The translations under genes and the position numbers were made by a program. DNA of 15,830 nucleotides from CAYQDF01 sp964416175 (GTDB taxonomy: Bacteria > Chloroflexota > Anaerolineae > Anaerolineales > UBA4823), in assembly GCA_964416175.1 (NCBI GenBank), contig CAYQDF010000072.1:1-15830 (forward strand), given 5' to 3'. Positions within the stretch are counted from its first letter, which is position 1, and the number at the start of each line of letters is the position of its first letter. Shown piece by piece: positions 1 to 7,800 of the stretch. The notes under the pieces are model-generated. The model saw nothing but the letters and a program-made list of their open reading frames with translations. It searched no databases and was not told the origin of the DNA.

Positions 1-663
1 ATAATCCTCTTCATTCATCCTCAACCGGTCGAAAAGGTCCCCTCGAGCGGCAACGACAGGGGCTGGATGTATTCCCCACGCTACAAGGTCTACATGGGGG
101 TGATCTTCCTGGCGATCTTCGCCACGTACCTGCCCCAGCCGCTCACGCCGAACTTCCTGTCAAACCAGGGCGGGTTGAACCTGAGCCAGGTCGGCAGCCT
201 GTATTCGGTTGCCAGCGTCGGGGTCGTGGTTCTGAACCTTGCCCTGGGGGCGCTGCCGGCCAGGGTTGGGTTCCTGTTGGGGCAGGCGGCAGTCGGGATT
301 TTCTCCCTGCTCCTCTGGTCAGCGGCGGGGCTGGCCGGGTATCTGCCAGCATTTTTACTGCTCGGCGGGTTCCGGACTGCCAAGGCGCTGGGGATGGCGC
401 AGGTGAGGGAGCTGGCGCCGTCCGAGAGGATGGGACTGGCCTTTGGCCTTTCCGAGACGGTAGCCGCAACCGCTGTGGTCATGGCCCCCCTGGTGGCGGG
501 CTACCTGTACTCAATTAATCCGCGTGCAATGTACCCCGTGGCAGGGTCCCTGATTCTGGTCTCGCTGGTGGTCAGCGCCCTCTTTTCGCCTCGCAGGAAG
601 CAGCCAGAAGCTGAGATGGATGGAGCTGTGCCGGTCGGGATAGAAATTGACCAGGGAACTTAA
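1..663 (+). CDS. MFS transporter, C-terminal half (5'-truncated by window edge)
   Basis: The reading frame is open from base 1 to the TAA at 661-663 with no stop, so this is the C-terminal part of a longer gene and not a protein starting at the internal ATG at 67. The visible 220 residues begin with a short polar stretch typical of the central cytoplasmic loop. About six hydrophobic segments follow (for example YKVYMGVIFLAIFATYLPQP, VGSLYSVASVGVVVLNLALG, LGQAAVGIFSLLLWSAAGLA). A charged cytoplasmic tail (SPRRKQPEAEMDG) closes the protein. This matches the C-terminal six-helix bundle of a 12-TM major facilitator superfamily carrier. The substrate cannot be told. A PAP2-type gene follows 37 bp downstream on the same strand and may be co-transcribed. 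Family call is moderately sure; specificity is unknown. Confidence 0.75.
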   Translation: MILFIHPQPVEKVPSSGNDRGWMYSPRYKVYMGVIFLAIFATYLPQPLTPNFLSNQGGLNLSQVGSLYSVASVGVVVLNLALGALPARVGFLLGQAAVGIFSLLLWSAAGLAGYLPAFLLLGGFRTAKALGMAQVRELAPSERMGLAFGLSETVAATAVVMAPLVAGYLYSINPRAMYPVAGSLILVSLVVSALFSPRRKQPEAEMDGAVPVGIEIDQGT

Positions 664-700
664 CGACGATCGAACCTGACCGCCAGGAAGGATGGATTCG

Positions 701-1681
701 ATGGAAGCCTATTATGACCTTGGGATCCGGCTGATCCTGTACGTGCAGAGCTGGGGAGAATGGCTCTTGGGTCCCATGGGATTCTTTTCATTCCTGGGGA
801 GCGAGCAGTTTTTCCTGATGGTCATGCCATTCCTGTACTGGTGCCTCGATACCGGTCTTGCGCGGCGGATCGGTTTCATTTTAATTGTCGGAAACAGCCT
901 GAATACCATCTTGAAGCTGGCCTGGCACAGCCCGCGGCCATTCTGGTACACAAGGGAGGTCAGCGCCTACGCATTCGAAGGCTCTTTCGGCGTTCCGTCA
1001 GGTCACGCCCAGAATTCCGTTGCTGTGTGGGGGGCCCTGGCATCCTCTCTCGCGAGAAATTGGATCACGGGAGTCGCCGTCCTGCTGGTGTTTTTGATCG
1101 GCTTGTCCAGGGTGTACCTGGCGGTCCATTTTCCTCAAGACGTACTGATCGGCTGGCTGATCGGCGGCGCGGTGCTCTGGCTGTATTTGCGCCTGGAAGA
1201 ACCTGTCAAAAATTGGTTAAAGAAAACAAATCTGGGCGTTCAGGTCCTGGCCGCCCTCCTGACTTCCCTGGTGTTCGTTGCCATCGGCGGGCTTGTGCGG
1301 TCCGCCCTGAGCGACTGGGTGCTCCCGGTGGAATGGATCGAGAACGCGCGCGCCGCTTTCCCGGACGAAGAGATCAACCCCCTGAGCCTGGAAGGACTGC
1401 TGACCTCTTCCGGGGCTTTGTTCGGTTTTGCGGGTGGGATCGCCTGGATCGAGGCGCGCGGAGGGATGGACGTTTCAGGCGCCTGGTGGAAGCGCGGCCT
1501 GCGTTTCCTAATCGGGGTTGCCGGCGTGATCGCCCTTTGGGCAGGTCTGGGGGCGATCTTCCCGGCGGGGGAGACCCTGGCGGCGTACGCCCTACGCTAC
1601 TTGAGGTACGCCCTGGTCGGGTTTTGGATTGCCGCCCTTGCTCCGGAAGTGTTCCTAAGACTTGGTCTGGCAAGAAGATAA
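701..1681 (+). CDS. PAP2-superfamily membrane phosphatase
   Basis: Integral membrane phosphatase of the PAP2 (type 2 phosphatidic acid phosphatase) superfamily. These enzymes remove phosphate from lipid phosphates such as phosphatidate, undecaprenyl diphosphate or sphingoid phosphates at the membrane. All three signature motifs are intact, counting from the ATG at 701: K72-x6-R79-P80 (KLAWHSPRP), P99-S-G-H102, and S136-R-x5-H143-x3-D147 (SRVYLAVHFPQD). H102 and H143 are the expected catalytic pair. After the PAP2 core (about residues 20-165) a second half with four to five more hydrophobic segments extends to residue 326, longer than minimal PAP2 enzymes. The ATG at 701 is preferred over the in-frame ATG at 692, because the AGGAAGG at 685-691 touches 692 but lies 9 bases from 701. 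It converges with the EF-G-like gene, 20 bp apart. The true substrate is unknown. Confidence 0.88.
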   Translation: MEAYYDLGIRLILYVQSWGEWLLGPMGFFSFLGSEQFFLMVMPFLYWCLDTGLARRIGFILIVGNSLNTILKLAWHSPRPFWYTREVSAYAFEGSFGVPSGHAQNSVAVWGALASSLARNWITGVAVLLVFLIGLSRVYLAVHFPQDVLIGWLIGGAVLWLYLRLEEPVKNWLKKTNLGVQVLAALLTSLVFVAIGGLVRSALSDWVLPVEWIENARAAFPDEEINPLSLEGLLTSSGALFGFAGGIAWIEARGGMDVSGAWWKRGLRFLIGVAGVIALWAGLGAIFPAGETLAAYALRYLRYALVGFWIAALAPEVFLRLGLARR

Positions 1682-1701
1682 CAAGAACAGCGCCTCCCCG
1701 G

Positions 1702-3774
1702 TCAATCCTCCTTCGCGGCCGCCAGCTCTTTCTGCCGGGCGGCGATGATCTCCTGGGCCAGGTGGGCAGGGACGACTTCGTAATGGGAGAATTCCATGCT
1801 GAAGACGCCGCGCCCGCCGGTGATCGACCGCAGATCGGTCGTGTACCGCTGCATCTCTGCCAGGGGGACCTGGGCCGTCACCACCGAACGCCCTTTCTCT
1901 GTGTTCATGCCCTGGACCCGGGCGCGGCGGGTGTTGAGATCGCCGAGCACATCGCCCATGTTGGCCTCCGGCACCGTGATCTCGACGTTCATGATCGGTT
2001 CTAGCAGGACTGGGGCAGCGTCCTTCACGGCCAGTTTGAACGCCTCACGGCCGGCGATCTCGAATGCGACCGGCTTGGAGTCGACCGGGTGTTCCTTGCC
2101 ATCGACCACGGCCACCCTGACTTTCTCGACCGGATAGCCGGCCAGGACCCCGCTCTGCATCACGCCACGCACGCCTTTCTCGATGGCGGGCATGAAATTG
2201 CTCGAGATGGCCCCGCCGAAGACCTCGTTCTTGAATTCGAAGTTTTCTTCGGTTAACGGCTCCACCCGCATGTGCACCTCGGCGAACTGCCCCGCGCCGC
2301 CGGTCTGTTTTTTGTGGCGGTATTGAGAGGTCGCGACTTTCGTGATCGTCTCACGGTAAGGGACCCGCGGCTCTTCGATATTCAGGCTGGTCTGGAATTT
2401 GGCCTCCGCCTTGCGGATAGCGACGTCGATGTGCTGATCGCCCATGCCCTGGAGGATGGTCTGGTTGGTGCTGGGTTCCTGGTGCCAGGAGAGGGTCATG
2501 TCCTCTTCGCACAGCCGGGTCAGGGTGGGGCTGATTTTGGCCGAGTCGGCCTGAGTTTTGGGGGTGAGGGCGACCTGGTAGAGGGCGTGGGGGTATGTCG
2601 GCACCGGCAGTTCGAGGGGATGGCCCCGATCGCAGATCGTGTCGCCGGTCGAGGTGACCGAGAGCTTCGGCACGGTTACGATATCCCCGGCGTGAGCGGT
2701 CTTGACCGGGATGGCCTCTTTCCCCCGCAGCAGGTTCAGGTTGCCGAGCCGCTCTTCGGACCCTTTCGTCTGGTTCCAGACGCGGATATCGGAGTGGAGC
2801 ATACCGGAATACAGGCGGAAGTAGGTGATCTTGCCGACGAAGGGATCAGCGGTCGTCTTCCAGACGTACGCCGCCAGGGAGCCGCTGTCTTCCGCTTTGA
2901 GCTGCTCCTCGCCCTGCGTGCCCCTGGCGACCACAGGCGGGATATCCGCCGGGGACGGCATCAGCCCGATCACCGCGTCGAGCAGAGGGGCGATGCCGAT
3001 CTCAGCCGAGCCGGCAGCCACCAACACGGGTACGTAGGTGCGGCTGCGCACCACGTTCACCAGGCCGCGCAGGATCTCCTCCGCGTCCAGGCTCTCACCT
3101 TCCAGGTATTTCAGGAGGAGCTCGTCCTCACCCTCTGCCGCGACTTCGATCAGCTCGCTGCGGGCCGCCTCGACCTCGGCCATGTATTCAGCCGGAATAT
3201 CAGAGGAATTCTTTCCATCGCCGGAATACGCTTTCATGGTCAGGAGGTCGAGCACCCCCTTGAAGTCCTGCTTCTCGCCCCAGGGGAGCTGCAGGGGGAT
3301 CAGGCGGATTTCGGAAATGTCCTGGACCGAATCCAGCGCTTTGCGGAAGCTGGCGTTGTCGCGGTTCATCTTATTGATCACAACGAACCGCGGCAGGTTG
3401 AAGGTATCGCAATGATTCCAGGCGATCTCTGTGCCGACCTCCGCCCCCGCAACTGAGTCGACCACCACAATCGCGCCGTCAGAGACGCGGAGCGCGGAGA
3501 TCATTTCCCCGATGAAATCTGTGTACCCGGGTGTATCCAGGAAGTTGATCTTGTGGTCCTTGTACTCGATGGGGATGATTGCAGTCGATAGGGAAATTCC
3601 ACGCCGGATTTCTTCGTCTTCGAAGTCCGCGACGGTCGTGCCGTCTTCGATCTTGCCCAGGCGGGTGGTCGCCCCCGTGAAGTGCAGGAACGCTTCCGCA
3701 AGCATGGTCTTGCCGGCGCTGCTGTGCGAGACCAGGGCGATGTTGCGGATGAATTCTGTGGTGTATTCTTTCAT
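1702..3774 (-). CDS. EF-G-like translational GTPase (FusA2-type)
   Basis: Full-length (690 aa) EF-G-like GTPase of the non-canonical FusA2 type, not the housekeeping EF-G. Counting from the ATG at 3774: the P-loop is SHSSAGKT (residues 16-23) where canonical EF-G has AHxDAGKT. Switch I is RRGISLS (58-63). G3 is DTPGYTDF (80-87). G4 reads NKMN (134-137) where NKxD is expected. Domain IV (YRETIT...HKKQTGGAGQFAEV) and domain V (LLEPIMNVEITVPEANMGDV, SITGGRGVFSMEF) are intact, so ribosome-type architecture is kept. The start at 3774 is chosen because AGGAGA lies about 10 bases upstream and a TTGACA/TAAAAT promoter lies at 3839-3867. An upstream in-frame ATG at 3873 would precede that promoter. 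The function of this paralogue group is poorly defined, and a role in translation or ribosome handling is inference. Confidence 0.9.
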   Translation of the reverse strand: MKEYTTEFIRNIALVSHSSAGKTMLAEAFLHFTGATTRLGKIEDGTTVADFEDEEIRRGISLSTAIIPIEYKDHKINFLDTPGYTDFIGEMISALRVSDGAIVVVDSVAGAEVGTEIAWNHCDTFNLPRFVVINKMNRDNASFRKALDSVQDISEIRLIPLQLPWGEKQDFKGVLDLLTMKAYSGDGKNSSDIPAEYMAEVEAARSELIEVAAEGEDELLLKYLEGESLDAEEILRGLVNVVRSRTYVPVLVAAGSAEIGIAPLLDAVIGLMPSPADIPPVVARGTQGEEQLKAEDSGSLAAYVWKTTADPFVGKITYFRLYSGMLHSDIRVWNQTKGSEERLGNLNLLRGKEAIPVKTAHAGDIVTVPKLSVTSTGDTICDRGHPLELPVPTYPHALYQVALTPKTQADSAKISPTLTRLCEEDMTLSWHQEPSTNQTILQGMGDQHIDVAIRKAEAKFQTSLNIEEPRVPYRETITKVATSQYRHKKQTGGAGQFAEVHMRVEPLTEENFEFKNEVFGGAISSNFMPAIEKGVRGVMQSGVLAGYPVEKVRVAVVDGKEHPVDSKPVAFEIAGREAFKLAVKDAAPVLLEPIMNVEITVPEANMGDVLGDLNTRRARVQGMNTEKGRSVVTAQVPLAEMQRYTTDLRSITGGRGVFSMEFSHYEVVPAHLAQEIIAARQKELAAAKED

Positions 3775-3838
3775 GAATTGGAATTCTCCTGAAATGGGCT
3801 GCACCCGGGCAGGCGCAGTCCTTGATATGGACGGCTTG

Positions 3839-3867
3839 ATTTTAAGGGAAGTCGCGCCTGTTGTCAA
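3839..3867 (-). promoter_or_regulatory. Sigma-70-type promoter of the EF-G-like gene
   Basis: Read on the minus strand: TTGACA (3867-3862), a 17-base spacer, then TAAAAT (3844-3839). The -35 box matches consensus and the -10 box has five of six bases. Transcription would start near 3832, giving a leader of about 58 bases ending in the AGGAGA ribosome binding site before the ATG at 3774. The rest of the divergent intergenic space (3868-4077) holds no coding signal I trust. Its only other candidate element is a TAAAAT at 4033-4038 on the plus strand, with no good -35, which could drive the metalloenzyme gene. Confidence 0.75.
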
Positions 3868-4077
3868 AGACATGGCGTCAAAAACTTCCGGGCAACCCCC
3901 CGTGGTCGTTGCGGACCGAATCGAAGTTTGGGAAGCACAAGGATTTCCTGCCGCAGCTTAAGTTTGGCCGAGTCCGACTGGCTGCCATCCATGTCAACCG
4001 TGCGGCGGACCATTAATCGCACATAAGTGAGGTAAAATTTCCATTCACTAGTCCACAATCTCAGGCTTCCAACCATC

Positions 4078-5013
4078 GTGAGAATCCTGTTCTTATTTCT
4101 TGACGGCGTCGGGCTGGGCGAGGACGATCCTGGCGTCAATCCCTTCGCCCGGGCGGCGATGCCGAATTTGCAGGCGTTGTTGGGGGGGAACAGGCTGCTC
4201 AAGCCCGCCGCCGTCCCCGGTCATCCGCTGGTGACGGACCGGGCCACGCTGCTCGCGCTGGACGCCAGCCTGGGCGTCGGGGGCAGGCCGCAGTCCGCGA
4301 CCGGGCAGGCCGTCCTGTTCACCGGGAGAAACATCCCCGCAGAGATTGGATACCACTACGGCCCCAAGCCCAACCGGGAGGTGGCGGAGACCCTGCGCAA
4401 CGGGAACGTGTTCAGCCTGCTGAGAGAGAGGGGTCTCCGGTGTGCCTTGCTCAACGCTTACCCCCCGCGCTACTTTTCAGGGATCCGGTCCGGCCGGCGG
4501 CTGTACTCTTCCATCCCCCTGGCTGTCACCAATGCCGGCATCTCCTTGATGGGGGAAGAGGACCTGCGCGCCGGTCGAGCGCTGTCGGCGGATTTCACAG
4601 GCCAGGGCTGGCGCGAGCGGTTCGGCCTGGAAGAGGGTTTGCTGATGACGCCGGAGGCAGCAGGCGCCAGCCTTGCGGAGCTGTCCGCGGCGTACGATTT
4701 CTCCGTCTTCGAATACTGGCTGAGCGACATCGCCGGGCACAGGCAGGATATGGAGGCGGCGTGCAGCCTGCTGGAGGAATTCGACCGGATGCTTTCCGGC
4801 CTCCTGGCCGCCTGGGACGACCGGCAAGGCCTGGTCCTGATCACCTCCGACCACGGCAACCTGGAAGATTTGAGTACCAGGCGCCACACGGAGAACCAGG
4901 TGCCATGCCTGTTGATTGGGGAACGCCAGGACCGGCAGGCGTTTTCCAGCCAGCTGCGCGACCTCACCGGGATCGCCTCGGCAATCCTGCGCGCCTTCGA
5001 AGCGGGGATATAA
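4078..5013 (+). CDS. Alkaline-phosphatase-superfamily metalloenzyme (iPGM-like)
   Basis: Soluble 311-aa protein of the alkaline phosphatase / cofactor-independent phosphoglycerate mutase (metalloenzyme) superfamily. The metal and nucleophile positions are visible. They are D9 in the N-terminal FLFLDGVG strand, S73 in PQSATGQAVLFTG (aligned with the iPGM nucleophile serine NSEVGH), D217 and H221 in SDIAGH, D258-H259 in ITSDHGN, and H270 in RHTEN. It is much shorter than true iPGM (about 510 aa) and lacks its inserted phosphatase-transferase domain, so a glycolytic mutase role is unlikely. A phosphomonoesterase or phosphomutase activity is possible and the substrate is unknown. The start is GTG at 4078, because the first beta strand begins at once and no in-frame ATG precedes it. 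No Shine-Dalgarno is evident. The DegV gene follows after 25 bases, suggesting co-transcription. Confidence 0.82.
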   Translation: MRILFLFLDGVGLGEDDPGVNPFARAAMPNLQALLGGNRLLKPAAVPGHPLVTDRATLLALDASLGVGGRPQSATGQAVLFTGRNIPAEIGYHYGPKPNREVAETLRNGNVFSLLRERGLRCALLNAYPPRYFSGIRSGRRLYSSIPLAVTNAGISLMGEEDLRAGRALSADFTGQGWRERFGLEEGLLMTPEAAGASLAELSAAYDFSVFEYWLSDIAGHRQDMEAACSLLEEFDRMLSGLLAAWDDRQGLVLITSDHGNLEDLSTRRHTENQVPCLLIGERQDRQAFSSQLRDLTGIASAILRAFEAGI

Positions 5014-5038
5014 TTACCCTGCGGAGGAATTTGTTTTC

Positions 5039-5905
5039 ATGCCCAAGATCGCCGTTGTCACGGACAGCGTCGCCAGCCTGCCAGATGCTTTAATCGACAG
5101 CCTGAATATCCACTGGGTACCGTATTACATCTATCGCGGCAGAGAAGTGCTGCGCGATCTGATGACGATCCAGCGGGAAGCGTTCTACAAATGGCTCCCA
5201 ACGGCAGAGGTGCTGCCCCAGACGGCCAGCCCAGGACCAGGTGACTATCTGGAGCTCTACGAGCGGCTCGCGAAGGAAGAGGGCGTGCGGGAGATCGCCA
5301 GCATTCACATGACTTCCAGGGGGAGCGGCGCGTTCCAGGCCGCTCAGGCGGCGAAGTCGATCATCGGAGAAACCATCCCTGGGCTCATAATTGAGGTCAT
5401 CGACACGCTGAATGTTTCGATGTGTCACGGGTGGATGGTGATCGAAGCCGCCCGGGCCGCGCTCGAAGGGAGATGCCTTTCCGATATCGTGGAGCTGGTC
5501 AGGGGGATGATCCCGATCACGCGGATGATCCAGACTGCGGACACGCTCAAGTATCTTTACGTGGGCGGGCGCATCGGCAGGGCAAAGCACCTGGTCGGCA
5601 GCCTGCTCAACATCAAGCCGCTGATCGGCATGGAGGACGGGGTCATCGTCCCTTTGGGCACCGCGCGCAGCCGGAGCCGGGCTTACCAGATCATGGTCGA
5701 GAAAGTCGAGGCGGCGGCAGGATACATGGGGAAGATCAAGATCGCCTACATGCACGCTGCCGCTCGGGAGGAAGCGGAGAAGATCAAAGCCCTGGTGGAG
5801 GAAAAGCTGACGGTTGTAGAATCGTTCATCGCCGAGCTCTCGCCGGCCCTAGGCGTCCACACCGGTCCGGGAACTGCAGGATTGTGTTACTACCCGCTGA
5901 GGTAG
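5039..5905 (+). CDS. DegV family fatty-acid-binding protein
   Basis: Cytoplasmic 288-aa DegV/EDD-fold protein. Members bind a fatty acid in a cleft; in Firmicutes some (FakB) present it to a fatty-acid kinase. Family landmarks in order are the N-terminal VVTDSVASLP strand, the SIHMTSRGSGAFQAA helix with the ligand-contacting serine region, TADTLKYLYVGGRIGRA, LLNIKPLIGMEDGVI, and the C-terminal SPALGVHTGPGTAGLCYY motif. The ATG at 5039 is chosen because GGAGG lies about 10 bases upstream and the family N-terminus (MPKIAVVTDS) starts exactly there. The longer reading frame from 4916 would overlap the previous gene. No FakA kinase gene is visible. It follows the metalloenzyme gene closely and converges with the acyl-CoA ligase gene, so a lipid-related role is plausible. 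Confidence 0.92.
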   Translation: MPKIAVVTDSVASLPDALIDSLNIHWVPYYIYRGREVLRDLMTIQREAFYKWLPTAEVLPQTASPGPGDYLELYERLAKEEGVREIASIHMTSRGSGAFQAAQAAKSIIGETIPGLIIEVIDTLNVSMCHGWMVIEAARAALEGRCLSDIVELVRGMIPITRMIQTADTLKYLYVGGRIGRAKHLVGSLLNIKPLIGMEDGVIVPLGTARSRSRAYQIMVEKVEAAAGYMGKIKIAYMHAAAREEAEKIKALVEEKLTVVESFIAELSPALGVHTGPGTAGLCYYPLR

Positions 5906-5964
5906 CTCTTCAATGCAAGTACGGCGAGCACCATTCAATCCGCCGCGCTTGAATCACGCCGGGT

Positions 5965-7659
5965 TTATGCAGCTGGTTCCGCCAGTGACTCCTTGTGCTC
6001 ACGGATCAGTTCGCGGCGCAGGATCTTGCCGACGGTGGTCTTGGGCAGTTCGGTCCGGAATTCGACCAGGGTCGGGACCTTGTACTTGGCCAGACGCTCC
6101 CGGCACCAGTCCTTGACCTCCTCTTCGGTCAGCGTCTCGCCGGGCTTGACAACAACCCAGGCCTTGACAGTCTCTCCCCGGTAGGGGTCAGGCACGCCGG
6201 CGACGCCCACTTCGAGCACTTTGGGGTGCTCAGCGATGACTTCCTCCACTTCCCGCGGCCAGACCTGGTAGCCGCCGGGTTTGATCAGCTCCTTCTTCCG
6301 GTCGACGATGTAAAAATAGCCGTCTTCGTCCATACGGGCAATGTCGCCGGTGTACAGCCATCCATCGCGCAGGGTGTTGGCGGTCTCAGTGGGCATGTTG
6401 TGATAGCCCTTCATGACCTGTGGACCTTTGACCACGAGTTCGCCGATCTCGCCGGGGGGCAGCACAGTCATGCCATCGTCCAGGCTGACGATCCGGCAGT
6501 CCACGTCTGGCAGCGGCAGGCCGATCGAACCGGTGCGGTTCTCACCTTGCAGCGGGTTGCAGTGCGTGGCAGTGGGGGCCTCGGATAAGCCGTATCCCTC
6601 GAAGACCACTCCGCCGGTGAGAGCCTCAAATTTTTCTTTCGTCTCGCGCATTAGCGGCGCCGAACCGGAGATGCAGGCTTTGATCGAGGAAAGGTTGAAC
6701 TTTCCAGCAAGCACGTCGGGGTGGTTATTGATGGCGTTGTAGAGCGTCGGCACGCCGGGGAAGATCGTGGTCTTGTATTTCTCGATGCTGGTTAGGACGT
6801 CCTTCAAGTCCCGGGGATTGGGGACCATGACCATGCCAGCGCCGGTGCGGATGGCGAAGAGCATGCCCGCCACCATCCCGTAGACGTGGAAGAGGGGGAT
6901 CGCCATGAGGACAGTTTCTTTGCCGTCTTCGGCAGTCGGCATCCACATCCGGATCTGGAGAGCATTGGCGACCAGGTTGCGGTGCATGGCGATGGCGCCT
7001 TTCGAGATCCCTGTCGTCCCGCCGCTGTATTGGAACAGGGCGTCGTCGTCCGGGCTGACCTCGACTCTGGGGCGGTCTTCCGGTTTGTAGCGGGCGATCA
7101 GCTCCTGCATCCACAAGTCTCCGCTGCCGAGCTGGACCCGGAAGCCCCCTTTCTTCTCCCGGGTGAGTGTGAACAGGAAAGACAGGATCGGCGGCAGGTA
7201 CTCTTTGAGGTTCGTGACGACGATCGTCTTAATGCGCGTCCTGGGCTGAACCTCCTTGATCAGGTTGTAGAAGTTGCTCATCACGAGCATGATCTCGATC
7301 CCGGCATCGTTGCTCTGGTGTTCGATCTCGCGGGCGGAATACAGCGGGTTGGTCGCCACGACGACCGCGCCCAGCTTGAGAATAGCGAAATACGCCAGGA
7401 CGAACTGCGGCGTGTTGGGCATGAAGATCCCCACCCGGTCTCCCTTCTTCACTCCCAGGCTGGCAAGTCCGGCCGCCAGGCGGTCGGTCAACTCGTTCAT
7501 TTCCCGGTAAGATACCTTCGCTCCCTTGAAGATGGTGCAGGGGGAGTCAGGATATTTGCGGGCGGCTTCCTCGAGAAGATGGAACAGAGGGACTTCCGGG
7601 TAATCAATGTGATGAGGCACCCCCTCATCGTACCGGGCGAGCCAGGGCTTTTCGCTCAT
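5965..7659 (-). CDS. fadD: Long-chain fatty-acid-CoA ligase (AMP-forming)
   Basis: Full-length 564-aa ANL-superfamily enzyme that activates a fatty acid with ATP and joins it to CoA through an acyl-adenylate, at the cytoplasmic side of the membrane. Motifs are the A3 phosphate loop YSGGTTGISK (211-220), the A5-type GYGLSEAP, the hinge region YTGDIARMDEDGYFYIVDRKKELIKPGGYQ (given here as two joined parts, TGD and DRKKELIKPGGYQ), and the C-terminal PKTTVGKILRREL with catalytic Lys near 545. The ATG at 7659 is backed by AGGAGG six bases upstream. A 141-bp gap containing a 46-bp inverted repeat separates it from miaA, so it probably has its own promoter, which I could not pin down. Chain-length preference cannot be read from sequence. 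The nearby DegV protein is suggestive of fatty-acid handling. Confidence 0.9.
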   Translation of the reverse strand: MSEKPWLARYDEGVPHHIDYPEVPLFHLLEEAARKYPDSPCTIFKGAKVSYREMNELTDRLAAGLASLGVKKGDRVGIFMPNTPQFVLAYFAILKLGAVVVATNPLYSAREIEHQSNDAGIEIMLVMSNFYNLIKEVQPRTRIKTIVVTNLKEYLPPILSFLFTLTREKKGGFRVQLGSGDLWMQELIARYKPEDRPRVEVSPDDDALFQYSGGTTGISKGAIAMHRNLVANALQIRMWMPTAEDGKETVLMAIPLFHVYGMVAGMLFAIRTGAGMVMVPNPRDLKDVLTSIEKYKTTIFPGVPTLYNAINNHPDVLAGKFNLSSIKACISGSAPLMRETKEKFEALTGGVVFEGYGLSEAPTATHCNPLQGENRTGSIGLPLPDVDCRIVSLDDGMTVLPPGEIGELVVKGPQVMKGYHNMPTETANTLRDGWLYTGDIARMDEDGYFYIVDRKKELIKPGGYQVWPREVEEVIAEHPKVLEVGVAGVPDPYRGETVKAWVVVKPGETLTEEEVKDWCRERLAKYKVPTLVEFRTELPKTTVGKILRRELIREHKESLAEPAA

Positions 7660-7741
7660 GGTGTTCCTCCTTTGAATGAACAGCGGACGGTACGAACGAA
7701 AAATAAATGGATATTTGATTGATCCGGAAACTATAAATAAC

Positions 7742-7787
7742 AGGACTTACGCAGTTGGCAGGAGGTTTTCTGAACTGCGTAACTCCT
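7742..7787. repeat. 46-bp near-perfect inverted repeat (small palindromic element)
   Basis: The left arm AGGACTTACGCAGTT (7742-7756) and right arm AACTGCGTAACTCCT (7773-7787) are inverted complements at 14 of 15 positions, with a 16-base loop. The element sits between the miaA stop (7801) and fadD, 14 bases past miaA. On the minus strand no T-run follows, so it is not a standard intrinsic terminator. The right arm plus one flanking base on each side recurs at 10368-10384 with one mismatch, which points to a dispersed repeat such as a MITE or insertion-sequence end remnant. Confidence 0.7.
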
Positions 7788-7800
7788 AAATAGTATAGAT

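Noticed and set aside
760..2004. Long plus-strand frame of 414 codons crossing PAP2 and into the EF-G-like gene
   Set aside because: It is antisense or out of frame to two genes with complete family motifs and is rich in Arg, Gly and Pro, as expected of a GC-rich shadow frame.
2272..3456. 394-codon plus-strand frame opposite the EF-G-like gene
   Set aside because: It lies entirely antisense to a gene whose domains are all accounted for; no family resemblance.
3775..3873. N-terminal extension of the EF-G-like protein from the ATG at 3873
   Set aside because: The extension has no family match, its start lies upstream of the TTGACA/TAAAAT promoter, and the ATG at 3774 has a good ribosome binding site.
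5009..5014. TATAAT overlapping the stop codon of the metalloenzyme gene, as a promoter for the DegV gene
   Set aside because: No -35-like hexamer lies 16-18 bases upstream, and the two genes are only 25 bases apart, so read-through is simpler.
5933..5954. ATTCAA/TTGAAT inverted repeat between the converging DegV and fadD genes, as a shared terminator
   Set aside because: The stem is only 6 bp with a 10-base loop and no T-run on either strand.
7742..7787. The palindromic element as an intrinsic terminator of miaA
   Set aside because: The stem is strong but on the minus strand it is followed by GTTATTTATAG, not a T-run, and the arm recurs elsewhere as a solo copy.
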